NCBI GenBank assembly: GCA_958295805.1
Contig: OY282373.1
Span: 2,575,001 to 2,639,000, forward strand
Reading direction: 5' to 3'
Source: an uncultured Nitrospirales bacterium
Lineage (GTDB): Bacteria > Nitrospirota > Nitrospiria > Nitrospirales > UBA8639
DNA length: 64,000 nucleotides
Shown: piece after piece, positions 1-9,027 of the stretch
How positions within the stretch are numbered: position 1 is the first letter of the stretch
Layout: every line of letters starts with the position of its first letter
Made by a program: the position numbers and the translations under genes
Notes under the pieces: model-generated
The model's database searches: none
Told to the model about the DNA's origin: nothing
Seen by the model: only the letters and a program-made list of their open reading frames with translations

Positions 1-524
1 GCCACGGCTTCATGATGCACCGGATCAAAATACGGAGGAAGCTTGACCCCAAAGGGAACAGTGAGCACGTCTTTCAGTTGGAGCAGTAACGAGCGCGAGG
101 CTTCCACGTCATAGCCGATTTGAGGCTTTCCCGGGATGTTGGGGCAGGAGAGATTGATTTCGATCAGGTCAGGCTGAACGGACGTGATGGTTTGCGCCGC
201 TTCAAGAAAATCAACAGGACTCAACCCGGCGATGCTGGCAATAATGGGCTTGCCGAATTTGCGAAGTTTCGGAATGATTTCGGCATAGGCTGGATAGCCC
301 AGATTGGGAAGCCCCATGGAATTGATGGACCCGCCGGGAAAACTGTAATACCGCGGCTCAGGATTTCCCTGCCGGAACGCCGGGGTCATGGATTTGGTGA
401 CGATCGCCCCGCTCCGTGAGCGACCCAAGGTTTCCAGTTCCTCCTGCGTCACGCACAAGGCCCCGGCCGCGTTCATCAGGCAGGTTGAAAAATGTACATC
501 GGCAATCGTGGTGGAGAGATTCAT
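1..524 (-). CDS. pyrD: Dihydroorotate dehydrogenase, class 1A, partial (3' end outside window)
   Basis: Oxidises dihydroorotate to orotate in pyrimidine synthesis. About 174 N-terminal codons are inside the window; the gene runs off the left edge. My translation of the minus strand shows the FMN-barrel features of the cytosolic, fumarate-using class 1A enzymes: NAAGALCVTQEELETL near residue 18, the flavin/substrate segment SINSMGLPN, and the substrate-loop segment NLSCPNIPGKPQ. The ATG at 524 is the only usable start because an in-frame TAG lies 42 bases upstream. It is divergent from comF. The family call is firm. The electron acceptor is inferred from similarity to class 1A enzymes such as the Lactococcus one. 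Confidence 0.93.
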   Translation of the reverse strand, partial: MNLSTTIADVHFSTCLMNAAGALCVTQEELETLGRSRSGAIVTKSMTPAFRQGNPEPRYYSFPGGSINSMGLPNLGYPAYAEIIPKLRKFGKPIIASIAGLSPVDFLEAAQTITSVQPDLIEINLSCPNIPGKPQIGYDVEASRSLLLQLKDVLTVPFGVKLPPYFDPVHHEAV

Positions 525-662
525 GGATGGGCTGACTTTTTTCTCGTGGGGCCTGGTCGGATACTATCTTACCCTTCCTGAACCGTTCAACATGAGGAGC
601 CGCTTGATCTTGACAGTGGTTTTCACATTGCCTGGATTTTTTCTCAACTCTACCTCGACGCC

Positions 663-1394
663 ATGACGACATCCGGATTGTTCCGCTGTCTTCTACACAC
701 TATTTTCCCCACGAATTGTGCCACGTGTAGTGATTTTCTCTGGGATGATCCGATTCCATTTTTTTGTCGACGCTGTTGGAGTCAGATTTCTCCCATTCCT
801 TCGCCGGTCTGCCCCCGGTGTGCTCGCCCGTTTGCTTCGTCGTCTGCACTTTCCCACAGTCCCAACCATGAGTGCGGAAAATGTCGAAGACGCTCGCCCT
901 CCTACAATCACGCACGGACGCCTTATGCCTACCAATCGCCCCTCAAGGAGGCCATTGTGCTCTTGAAGCACAAGGGAAAGACCCAATTGGCGCCGTTACT
1001 GGCTCAACTGATGGCGCAAACGGGTCCCCCCGTCGTGATCATTGATGCAATTGTTGCCGTTCCCTTGCACCCCACTCGTCTCCGAAAACGAGAATTTAAT
1101 CAATCCCTGCTGCTCGCTCGCTCTCTCGGCAAACGTTGGAACCTTCCCGTATTGACCAACGTTCTCCTCCGCACAAAATTGACCCCACCGCAAACGTCCT
1201 TGAGCCGACGAGCGCGTTTGACCAATCTTCGAAAATGCTTTGCGGTGAAGAGGCCGGACGTGATTGAGGGAAAAAACATCTTGGTCGTCGACGACGTGTT
1301 TACAACCGGAACCACGGTCAACGAATGCGCCAAAACCCTGCGAAAAGCCGGAGCTCAGTCCGTCCACGTTCAAACCCTGGCCAGAACGGTCTGA
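663..1394 (+). CDS. comF: ComF-family phosphoribosyltransferase-like protein
   Basis: 243-residue cytoplasmic protein with the two ComF parts. The N-terminus is a double zinc-ribbon (CATCSDFLW, then CRRCW, CPRC and HECGKCRRR). The C-terminus is a type I phosphoribosyltransferase fold with the PRPP-binding motif ILVVDDVFTTGTTV near residue 205. ComF proteins support transformation (DNA uptake and single-strand processing) in several bacteria, but many non-competent species keep the gene, so the role here is open. No strong ribosome site precedes the ATG. It is the last apparently ancestral gene before the accessory island; the next gene, a RelA/SpoT protein, is convergent and ends 13 bases away. 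Confidence 0.92.
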   Translation: MTTSGLFRCLLHTIFPTNCATCSDFLWDDPIPFFCRRCWSQISPIPSPVCPRCARPFASSSALSHSPNHECGKCRRRSPSYNHARTPYAYQSPLKEAIVLLKHKGKTQLAPLLAQLMAQTGPPVVIIDAIVAVPLHPTRLRKREFNQSLLLARSLGKRWNLPVLTNVLLRTKLTPPQTSLSRRARLTNLRKCFAVKRPDVIEGKNILVVDDVFTTGTTVNECAKTLRKAGAQSVHVQTLARTV

Positions 1395-1407
1395 GGAGGA
1401 TATGGAA

Positions 1408-2325
1408 TTATACCGGTGGGATCCAAGATTGTGGTGGATAACGTATGCCGAAAAAAGTGGGATGGGTTAGTTTGAGAATATCTTGAACACTTTTTTCTTC
1501 CGTCTTCGACATTCCTGCCAGCAAAAGGGTGTTATCGCGGGATTTTGTGGAGAGCATTTCCCAATACATCAACTGGTCGACGGCACTTTGATAGTCTCGT
1601 TGAAAAAAATAGCACTCGGCATCATGCCCTTCCCGGCGCAAAACAACGGCAAGATTGTATGTATCGGTAAGTCTCGGTAAATCTTTTTGAATTTCGCTCG
1701 GGTATTTTTCTTCCCATTCCCTGATTTGCTCCGAACGCGAAGAGAGTTCTCGCTTGGTTTCGGAATTGGCGACTCCTTCTTTTGCCCGTTCTCCAAAGGA
1801 TTCCGAATATATTGCCCACATATGTTGATAATACGTGCGTACCTGGACTTCAAAAGAAACTCGCAGAAATTTATCGCTTTGTGGAAATTCTTGTGAGAAT
1901 TCAAAGATATGATGGATGGCACGGTAGCCGGTATTCCGTGGTTCACGGATATAGTTTTTTGTTCTTTTGTGGTTTGACACGGATTCCATGCGAGAGGAAA
2001 GTGCCACCGCATCGGAAACGCTCTGGCAAATTATTCGCAACCCGATAATGTCATCAACTTGACTCAAATTCGTGGTGCTACGCTCAATCTTGCGTTGGAT
2101 ACTTGGAATCCGTTTCAAACGAACGCTGAGCGCGGAATGATTTGGCAGTCGAGCATTGGCGACGATGCCTAAACTGGTCTTCATGCACATTAGCCGAAAT
2201 AACCGAAAGCACTGGAGGTCTTCTAATACTTTCGGCGTTTCAGAAAAGTGGCACAACCTTTCTCCCAGTCGATCAATCCAGCTTCTTGATGAAAGTGTTT
2301 CGGCACAACTCAACGGCAATTCCAT
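1408..2325 (-). CDS. RelA/SpoT-domain alarmone synthetase-like protein (no hydrolase domain)
   Basis: 305-residue protein with a single (p)ppGpp-synthetase fold and no HD hydrolase or TGS domain. Visible motifs are SVRLKRIPSIQRKI (67-80), the metal-site motif DDIIGLRI (91-98), KNYIREPRNTGYRAIH (123-138, with Asn where KDYI is usual) and EVQVRT (159-164) followed by a conserved Trp170. These are the residues expected of an active synthetase. About 120 residues follow the domain and match nothing I recognise. I chose ATG 2325 (GGGAG nine bases upstream) over TTG 2343. It lies 8 bases after the DGQHR gene, so the two are probably co-translated. Stand-alone synthetases of this kind include toxSAS/CapRel-type toxins that modify nucleotides or tRNA. 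Whether this one is toxic or regulatory cannot be read from sequence. Confidence 0.85.
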   Translation of the reverse strand: MELPLSCAETLSSRSWIDRLGERLCHFSETPKVLEDLQCFRLFRLMCMKTSLGIVANARLPNHSALSVRLKRIPSIQRKIERSTTNLSQVDDIIGLRIICQSVSDAVALSSRMESVSNHKRTKNYIREPRNTGYRAIHHIFEFSQEFPQSDKFLRVSFEVQVRTYYQHMWAIYSESFGERAKEGVANSETKRELSSRSEQIREWEEKYPSEIQKDLPRLTDTYNLAVVLRREGHDAECYFFQRDYQSAVDQLMYWEMLSTKSRDNTLLLAGMSKTEEKSVQDILKLTHPTFFGIRYPPQSWIPPV

Positions 2326-2333
2326 TGCGCGGT

Positions 2334-3929
2334 TTACTCCCAAGGGGTCGGCAAACCCACTCTATCCAAACGGACGACCTTGCCCTTCAAGTTGAATGCT
2401 TTCCAGTCTTCTTCGTCGCCATCTCTCGATACGACACGGGCCAAAGCAAATTTCTCCCTTAACTCGTTTTGCTCTTCTTCGGTGTGAGTTCCGTCCAAAA
2501 GATGTACCAGCAACTTGGCACATAGAGTTTTATATGCTTCTTTCCTACGCATTACTTCATTGTCAGGATCAACTAAAACCCCAAACCAAGGTGCTTTTTT
2601 ATCACATAGTTTTAATTGCCCGGCTTTCTCCTGTCTTGCCAGTTTGTCAGCGACTCTCTTAATGTCATATTCCCGCTCACTTTCCAATTGCCCTATCGCT
2701 CTGGCAAGCGCCTCCTGCGCCACGGGACGAAAGAGCATATTGTCCTCACCATCTTTTTGTCGCATACGGCCAATTTCCTCGCCGCCAGCGCCGTTAATTA
2801 TCGCTTGATGCGAAGGCAATTCACTCAGAGCATCAAAATAAGACTTCAGTTTTTTGGTTCCCGAGCCAAGTTCTTCTTCGTCCGGACGAATTTTCATCTC
2901 CTTGTCCTGCTTCCATTTTCCATAAACTTCCAGTTGGCCAAGGTATTCTTGTGCAACGGACACCACCGTTTTCATCGTCGTGTAACAAGGCGAAGATTCG
3001 GGCAATTGTCCTCCTTTCATCCGTACATGTCCTTTAAGCAAACGATGTGTTGATGCAACACGTCTTGCTACAATAGCAAAACCGTCGTCTTCATCTAATT
3101 GCGCCAGTTCGCCTTTTTCCAACCGTTTCGCGTTTTGATTGACATGCACAAATATACTGCGCAGTCGTTGAAGCGCTTCCTCTGCGGTTTCGCCTTTCAA
3201 AATGGCGGGAATAATTTCAATGCCTATCTTTTCTGACATTCTGGACTGAATTTTTTGGGTGTTGATACCTTGCTCTAACAACTCGTCAGTACTTTCGAAC
3301 TTATTCCTTGGCTCGTTCTTGATGGTTCGCGCATGAAGTTTTCCCTCCTTCAGTAAAGTATGAAGACCCTGAATTGCCATAAGGCGGTGCTGACCGTCGA
3401 GAGCGTAGAAAAGAGTCGTTTCACCCGTACCTAGTTCAAAGTAAGCGCCTGCAGAGTCCAAAGACCGTTCTTCAATACTGCTTCGCGTGGCTCGACCATC
3501 CACCCCCCATTCATCAGCGTCAGGGGTATGTACCCAATCCTGGTGGGCGACAACTAGAATCGGTGGGAATTTGTGGTGATCGCGTTTTACCAAATACATC
3601 GTCATCGGAAATTGGCGACGCCAGTCTGGTTCACGTTGCCGGATTTCCGAAGCAGTTTCTTCGTCGATTTGCACTTTATTCGTATCGGGATCGAACTTAC
3701 CCTTAAAAACAGGCAATTCTCTGGCGTAACTCACTTTTTGTGCCACCCATTCTAGAGTGACGGATGTGATATAAGAGACCGTAGTGCCCATCTCTGCCTT
3801 AAGTGCAAGGATGTGCCCCTGCTTCTGACGCTGACGGTCAAGTAAGATGTTGAGCGCCCGACGGTCCCTCTGTTCGGCTTTCGGCACATCTTCGAGCATG
3901 TCTTCGATGGATTTGTCGGCATTGTCCAT
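2334..3929 (-). CDS. Large DGQHR-domain (DndB-like) protein
   Basis: 531-residue protein carrying the DGQHR signature (ALDGQHRL, residues 176-183) and the second conserved block of the family, SIFVHVNQNAKRLEKGE (about 258-273). DndB, the transcriptional repressor of phosphorothioation operons, and DpdB of the 7-deazaguanine system share this domain. This protein is far longer than the 360-residue DndB encoded on the other strand, with an extra charged C-terminal region of about 250 residues. Start ATG 3929 is supported by AAGGAG seven bases upstream and by the 14-base gap after the GIY-YIG gene; a longer frame to 4040 would overlap that gene. A DNA-binding or regulatory role is inferred, not shown. 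Confidence 0.85.
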   Translation of the reverse strand: MDNADKSIEDMLEDVPKAEQRDRRALNILLDRQRQKQGHILALKAEMGTTVSYITSVTLEWVAQKVSYARELPVFKGKFDPDTNKVQIDEETASEIRQREPDWRRQFPMTMYLVKRDHHKFPPILVVAHQDWVHTPDADEWGVDGRATRSSIEERSLDSAGAYFELGTGETTLFYALDGQHRLMAIQGLHTLLKEGKLHARTIKNEPRNKFESTDELLEQGINTQKIQSRMSEKIGIEIIPAILKGETAEEALQRLRSIFVHVNQNAKRLEKGELAQLDEDDGFAIVARRVASTHRLLKGHVRMKGGQLPESSPCYTTMKTVVSVAQEYLGQLEVYGKWKQDKEMKIRPDEEELGSGTKKLKSYFDALSELPSHQAIINGAGGEEIGRMRQKDGEDNMLFRPVAQEALARAIGQLESEREYDIKRVADKLARQEKAGQLKLCDKKAPWFGVLVDPDNEVMRRKEAYKTLCAKLLVHLLDGTHTEEEQNELREKFALARVVSRDGDEEDWKAFNLKGKVVRLDRVGLPTPWE

Positions 3930-3943
3930 GTTTCCATCTCCTT

Positions 3944-4270
3944 TTATTTCCGGTTGAACTGCGGCAACAGACTCCGAATCAATGCGCGCTCCAATCGCGT
4001 CCGTTCCCGTCCAGTATCTACATCGGTTGTATACCAGCACTTGGCGCGAGAAAAATTATTACGTAAGTATTTGCGTAGCGGTTCGTTCATTTCCTTTTCT
4101 GGTGTGTGTTCGTTCATTCTCCGCCGCAAATTCGCGGTTTGACCCACATAAACATAGAAGCGGGCGATTTCCAATCCGTGTATTTTCTCTTCATGCCCGA
4201 TGGCATAAAGCCCTGGCAACGCTGGCAAGTGGGAATTTGATGATGACAAATGCTTCATCCTCCAGCGCAT
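3944..4270 (-). CDS. GIY-YIG domain nuclease
   Basis: 108-residue single-domain GIY-YIG protein: GLY at residues 20-22, YVG at 41-43, the following Arg-rich segment ANLRRRMNEH, and a conserved Glu94 in TRLERALI that would bind the metal. Such domains cut DNA in homing endonucleases, UvrC and some restriction enzymes. It has no attached DNA-binding domain, so specificity would have to come from a partner; the DGQHR protein 14 bases downstream is the obvious candidate. ATG 4270 was chosen; TTG 4288 and ATG 4258 are alternatives. It is the first gene of the leftward three-gene operon facing dndB. Confidence 0.82.
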   Translation of the reverse strand: MRWRMKHLSSSNSHLPALPGLYAIGHEEKIHGLEIARFYVYVGQTANLRRRMNEHTPEKEMNEPLRKYLRNNFSRAKCWYTTDVDTGRERTRLERALIRSLLPQFNRK

Positions 4271-4462
4271 TTTATTCAACCCTATCAATCTACATATCTT
4301 TCGGCACTACAAATAAATCACGTTGCCACTGGAGGTGAGTTTTATACGATTGAACTTGTCCTGTCATTGTTTTTAATAAAAATTCATGTTTGCATTCTAT
4401 TTGACAAACAAGCATTTTTTTAGATTACTCGGTCTCGAAGGTAAGAGGTTAAAGGAGTATTC
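4271..4462. promoter_or_regulatory. Divergent promoter region between the GIY-YIG operon and dndBCDE
   Basis: 192 AT-rich bases separate the two divergent operons. Rightward, TTGAAC (4350-4355) with TAATAA (4374-4379, spacer 18) is a plausible dnd promoter, and a perfect TTGACA at 4401-4406 has only weak -10 matches after it. Leftward, the complement shows TATAAA at about 4341-4346. DndB proteins are known to repress their own operon from this position, so both operons could be under one or both DGQHR proteins. I found no clean inverted repeat to name as the operator. Confidence 0.5.
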
Positions 4463-5545
4463 GTGCCAATCAATTTCGGCTATTCTTTTCCGGCAATATG
4501 CGGGATTCAGGCAAATCGGGAATATTATGTTTCCATGTGCCCACTTCGACTGATCCCTAAAATTTTCCTCTTTAACGAGGAAGAAATGGCGCCAGAATTA
4601 CGGGTTCAGCGGCGTCTGAATCGCTCACGTCTACCAAAACTCGCACGCTATATAACCGGCAACAGGGAGAACTATGTATTTTCTGCCACTACCGCGTCCG
4701 TCGACGGCCAGATTGAGTTTAAGCCGTTTGAGAAGGAGGGAGATGGTAGGCGAGTCGGTTTGCTGCACATTCCGATGGAAGCGCGATTTATCATTAACGA
4801 CGGACAACATCGTCGTGCGGCGATTGAAATGGCAATCAGTGAGCGTCCCGAAATCGGAGACGAATCCATCGCGGTAGTGCTTTTTCTTGACCCAGGTCTG
4901 GAACGTTGCCAACAGATGTTTGCTGATTTGAATCGCTATGCGATTCGTCCCTCTACTTCTCTCGGAATTCTCTACGATCATCGCGACACGATGTCGCTTC
5001 TCTCCAAGCGTCTGATCGGACGTTCTGGGATTTTTCGCGATTTGGTGGAACCGGAAAAAACCACCCTGTCGGCTCGCTCCCGTCGTTTGTTTACGCTCAG
5101 TGCTATTTATCACGCTACGCAGGAACTTTTGTCCGGAAGATGCGAACCATCGGAAAAATTGGTAGAGATTGCCGGAGAATTTTGGGAAGTCGTGGCGAAG
5201 CAAATAAAAGAATGGCAACAAGTGCGGAACGGTAAAATCACAGCAGGCGAAATTCGGCAAGACTATATTCATTCACATGCAGTTGCGCTACAGGCGCTCG
5301 GACGTGTTGGGAATGACTTACTGATGCTCTACCCTGGCGACTGGAAGAGACGACTGCATGCGATTGCTAAAATGGATTGGCGGCGAACGAATTCCACCTT
5401 GTGGGAGGGGCGTGCGATGACCGGCGGACGTGTCTCTAAAGGGCAACAAAATATCACGCTGACCGCCAACGCCATTAAGAAACAGTTGGGGCTACCGCTT
5501 TCGCCCGAGGAAGAACGCTTGGAAAATTTGATCAGGAGGGGGTGA
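4463..5545 (+). CDS. dndB: DndB, DNA phosphorothioation-dependent regulator
   Basis: 360-residue DGQHR-family protein with the motif INDGQHRRAAIE (residues 111-122) and the second family block MFADLNRYAIRPSTSLGILYD (152-172). Size and position at the head of dndCDE fit DndB, which in studied hosts represses dnd transcription and tunes modification density. It starts with GTG at 4463, five bases after AAAGGAG. Its TGA overlaps the ATG of dndC by one base, so the genes are translationally coupled. Confidence in the assignment rests on the motif plus operon context. Confidence 0.93.
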   Translation: MPINFGYSFPAICGIQANREYYVSMCPLRLIPKIFLFNEEEMAPELRVQRRLNRSRLPKLARYITGNRENYVFSATTASVDGQIEFKPFEKEGDGRRVGLLHIPMEARFIINDGQHRRAAIEMAISERPEIGDESIAVVLFLDPGLERCQQMFADLNRYAIRPSTSLGILYDHRDTMSLLSKRLIGRSGIFRDLVEPEKTTLSARSRRLFTLSAIYHATQELLSGRCEPSEKLVEIAGEFWEVVAKQIKEWQQVRNGKITAGEIRQDYIHSHAVALQALGRVGNDLLMLYPGDWKRRLHAIAKMDWRRTNSTLWEGRAMTGGRVSKGQQNITLTANAIKKQLGLPLSPEEERLENLIRRG

Positions 5546-7035
5546 TGGGAAAAACACGGAGGATTCAACAGTCGGTATTTGAGGGACGTGGATTTGAACC
5601 CGTTCTTGCAACTGCCGTGGAAGAGGCAGCAGAGTTATATCTCTCCGACCAAGTTCCCTGGGTTGTCGGGTACAGCGGTGGCAAGGATTCGACTGCGACG
5701 CTGGAAATTGTCTGGTTGGCGCTACAAAAAATCGGAGCGGATCGGGCAAAAAAACCCGTGCATGTCATCAGCACTGACACGTTGGTGGAAAATCCGATTG
5801 TTGCCGCATGGGTTGGAAACTCTCTGGAACGAATGCGGGAACGTGCTGAAGCCGATGGCCTGCCGATTTCATCACACCGCCTGACACCGAAGATTGAGGA
5901 TAGTTTCTGGGTCAATCTCATCGGACGCGGCTATCCTGCGCCACGGCACAAATTCCGCTGGTGCACCGAACGCTTAAAAATCGACCCGGCACACACGTTT
6001 ATCTCAGCAACGGTTGACCGGTACGGCGAAGTGATTTTGGTTCTCGGCACCCGCAAAGCCGAAAGTGCAGCGCGGGCTCAGTCGATGACGCGGCACGAAA
6101 AGCACCGCATCCGTGACCGTCTGAGTCCAAATGCGAGTTTACCCAATTCGTCCATCTACACACCGATAGAAGATTGGACGAACGACGATGTGTGGTTGTT
6201 TTTGATAGATCAACCAAATCCATGGGGCGGGAACAACATGGAATTGTTTCAAATGTATCGTGGCGCCTCGCCGGACGGTGAATGCCCGCTAGTTGTTGAC
6301 ACCGACACACCAAGCTGCGGCGATAGCCGCTTCGGATGCTGGGTCTGCACTCTAGTGGAAAAAGACAAATCCATGCAGGCAATGATTCAGAACGATGAAG
6401 AAAAATCCTGGATGGCACCACTTCTGGCAATCCGCGACGAAATTGATTTTCGTAATATGCCTGAAGGTGGCGACCGACATTTACGTGATTTTCGCCGTAT
6501 GAACGGGAAAATACAGATGTTTCACGACCGTACGATTCCCGGCCCTTACACTCGGGAAACGCGAGAACGGCTGTTGGATAAGATATTGAGAACCGAGAGA
6601 CTGATTCGAAGAACCGGTCCCACCATCGTGCATGACATGAATCTCATCCAAATGGAAGAGTTAGAGGAAATCCGGCGAATTTGGATCATGGACAAGCACG
6701 AAATTGAAGACCGACTGCCAACCATCTACAAGGAAGCAACCGGTGAGGATTATCCGGGAATGAAATGTTTTGATGATGCTACCGTGCTAGGGCGAGACGA
6801 ATTGGATGTACTGGCGTCTCTATGCGGGGACAGCGGGAGACTTCATTACCAAATGTTGCGGGAATTGCTTGCCATAGAGCAGCAACAACATTCCGCGTTA
6901 CGGCGTGGCGGCATTTTCAAAAAGTTGGAGAGGGCTATTGAACGTAACTTCTACGACGATGAACAAGACGCCGTGAAGTGGGCTCAAGCGCGCAACCAAA
7001 TCCAACGTCACGAATCCCCTGGTCTCAGACCATAG
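5545..7035 (+). CDS. dndC: DndC, PAPS-reductase-family phosphorothioation enzyme
   Basis: 496-residue ATP-pyrophosphatase of the PAPS reductase family. DndC activates the DNA backbone with ATP during replacement of a non-bridging oxygen by sulfur and carries a 4Fe-4S cluster. The PP-loop YSGGKDSTAT is at residues 43-52. Candidate cluster cysteines are Cys140 (RWCTERLK) and Cys247, 258, 265 and 268 (the last three in SCGDSRFGCWVC). Length matches the family. ATG 5545 follows AGGAGG; GTG 5542 is an alternative. The sulfur would have to come from a cysteine desulfurase (DndA or IscS); none is encoded in the window. Confidence 0.95.
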   Translation: MGKTRRIQQSVFEGRGFEPVLATAVEEAAELYLSDQVPWVVGYSGGKDSTATLEIVWLALQKIGADRAKKPVHVISTDTLVENPIVAAWVGNSLERMRERAEADGLPISSHRLTPKIEDSFWVNLIGRGYPAPRHKFRWCTERLKIDPAHTFISATVDRYGEVILVLGTRKAESAARAQSMTRHEKHRIRDRLSPNASLPNSSIYTPIEDWTNDDVWLFLIDQPNPWGGNNMELFQMYRGASPDGECPLVVDTDTPSCGDSRFGCWVCTLVEKDKSMQAMIQNDEEKSWMAPLLAIRDEIDFRNMPEGGDRHLRDFRRMNGKIQMFHDRTIPGPYTRETRERLLDKILRTERLIRRTGPTIVHDMNLIQMEELEEIRRIWIMDKHEIEDRLPTIYKEATGEDYPGMKCFDDATVLGRDELDVLASLCGDSGRLHYQMLRELLAIEQQQHSALRRGGIFKKLERAIERNFYDDEQDAVKWAQARNQIQRHESPGLRP

Positions 7036-7047
7036 GGTTAAAAAAGG

Positions 7048-9027
7048 ATGATTCTTGACAGAATCGTTCTTCACGACTTCGGCGTCTATGCCGGACGTCA
7101 GGAAGTTGAACTCGCTCCGCCTTCCGCAAAGCAACCAGTCGTTTTGTTTGGTGGGCTCAACGGCACCGGCAAAACAACACTGCTGGAAGCCATCCAATTG
7201 TGTCTGTTTGGTTCTTTGGCCCAAATCGCCAACCCTGGCGGCTATCATGATTCTTTACGTTGTCGAATCAGCAGTTCACGCTGGCGACAGGCATCGGTGA
7301 CAGTCGTTTTTCGTCATTTTTCGAGTGGAATTGAGAATCGCTACAGGGTTTGCCGGACTTGGAAAATCGTCAGCGGCAACGTTCGGGAAAACTTAGAAGT
7401 CACCAGAAACCGTGTGCGCGATTTAACCGCTGAGAAAAACTGGGAGCAACACATTCAGGGCATCATGCCGCCAAGCATCGCCCACTTATTTTTCTTTGAC
7501 AGCGAACGGATTGAGTCCTACGCCTCACCAGAGAGTTCCGCGGATTTGGTCGGTGCAGCGATTCGCAATCTGTTAGGCCTAAATGTCGTCGAGCGATTGG
7601 AAACCGACCTGCGGATTTTAGAACGTCGGCGGGGCCAAGAGCGTTTATCGCAAAACAGTCGGAAGGAAGTGGAAGGCGTTGAGAGTGAATTGGAAAAAGT
7701 GCGGGGACGGATCATATTCCTGAAAGAAGAAAAAGCTGCGTTGCGTTCACGCAAGTTGGATCCGGCGAAGCGTGAGTTTGCCCGGGCTAATGAAAAATAC
7801 CAACGCGAAGGCGGAGAACTATACGACCGCCGAGAGAAAATTGGAGATGATTTGCAAGCTAGAGAGTTGGCATTCGCCGCGTGTCAGAAACGATTGATTG
7901 AATTGGCGGAAGGTGATTTGCCAATCGCGTTGGCGGAAGATTCATTGCACTCGATCATGCGCCGTGATGTGGAAGAGGAAACCATTCGAATCGCCCGCGC
8001 TTGCGTGGAAGTACTTGATAAACGCGATACCGCATTAGTTTCCCATATGCGTGCGATAGGGGCAGCATCGTCAATCGTAGCCGATGTGGAAAAATTCTGC
8101 CGCGAAGACACGATGCGCCGCACTGAACTTTCAGGGCAAGAAACCGTTTTAAATATGGACCCGGAAGATCGAATCGCTTTGCGGGAATTGGTCGGTGGCG
8201 GAATAGATGGTGTCCGCACCGTTGCTACGTCGGCACTGGCGCAATACCGGCGTCTCGCACAAGAGGTAGAGACCGCGCGCTTGGAATGGTCAGCGATCCC
8301 ACTAGAAGATTCGATCAAAGAAACACTCGCCGCGCGTGATGCGCTACGCGAGCAAGTTGCACAGTTGGAAAAGGAATACGCCGAAATCAATTCGGATATT
8401 GCGGCACTAGAACGGGAGGAGTCACGTCGCGTGGCTGATTTGGAATCACTGCTCACGATCAACGCCGAATCACGTTTGCGCGATGAGGAGACACGGCGGT
8501 TTCTCTTTCATTCGTCAAAAGCACGGGACACGCTCGCTCAATTCCGTGCCGACGTCGTGCGTCGCCAAGTAAACCGGATCGGTCAGCTCGTTCTTGAGAG
8601 TTATCAATCCATGCTGCACAAAGAGCGTTTGGTTTCTAGTATCTCCATTCATTCGGAAAATTTTTCGGTTACGCTCTATGACAACAAGCGACGCGAATTC
8701 CCCCCCGAGAGTTTATCTGCTGGGGAGCGCCAGTTGCTGGGGATTTCTTTGCTCTGGGGAATGGCCAAAGCGTCGGGGCGGGCTCTGCCGGTGGCAGTAG
8801 ATACACCACTGGGGCGACTGGATCGCGAGCACCGCCGACGGCTGATGGAGCGATATTACCCACATGCGAGCCATCAAGTTTTGCTGTTTTCCACTGATGA
8901 AGAAATTACCGGCGAATATCTGCACCAAATCGCACCCTATGTCGGACGTTGCTATCGCCTGGAATTTGACGGTGACCTAGGTGCGACGCATGTTGTAGAT
9001 GGCTACTTGGAGACGATGGATGATTGA
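7048..9027 (+). CDS. dndD: DndD, SMC/Rad50-like ATPase of the Dnd complex
   Basis: 659-residue ABC-type ATPase with split heads and a long coiled coil. Walker A is GGLNGTGKTT (35-44), the ABC signature LSAGERQLLG (556-565) and Walker B LPVAVDTPLG (580-589). The heptad-rich middle spans about 200-490. In Dnd systems DndD works with DndC and DndE in sulfur insertion and is thought to provide ATP-driven remodelling of DNA. It begins 12 bases after dndC, and its last 8 bases overlap dndE. All catalytic motifs are intact. Confidence 0.95.
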   Translation: MILDRIVLHDFGVYAGRQEVELAPPSAKQPVVLFGGLNGTGKTTLLEAIQLCLFGSLAQIANPGGYHDSLRCRISSSRWRQASVTVVFRHFSSGIENRYRVCRTWKIVSGNVRENLEVTRNRVRDLTAEKNWEQHIQGIMPPSIAHLFFFDSERIESYASPESSADLVGAAIRNLLGLNVVERLETDLRILERRRGQERLSQNSRKEVEGVESELEKVRGRIIFLKEEKAALRSRKLDPAKREFARANEKYQREGGELYDRREKIGDDLQARELAFAACQKRLIELAEGDLPIALAEDSLHSIMRRDVEEETIRIARACVEVLDKRDTALVSHMRAIGAASSIVADVEKFCREDTMRRTELSGQETVLNMDPEDRIALRELVGGGIDGVRTVATSALAQYRRLAQEVETARLEWSAIPLEDSIKETLAARDALREQVAQLEKEYAEINSDIAALEREESRRVADLESLLTINAESRLRDEETRRFLFHSSKARDTLAQFRADVVRRQVNRIGQLVLESYQSMLHKERLVSSISIHSENFSVTLYDNKRREFPPESLSAGERQLLGISLLWGMAKASGRALPVAVDTPLGRLDREHRRRLMERYYPHASHQVLLFSTDEEITGEYLHQIAPYVGRCYRLEFDGDLGATHVVDGYLETMDD

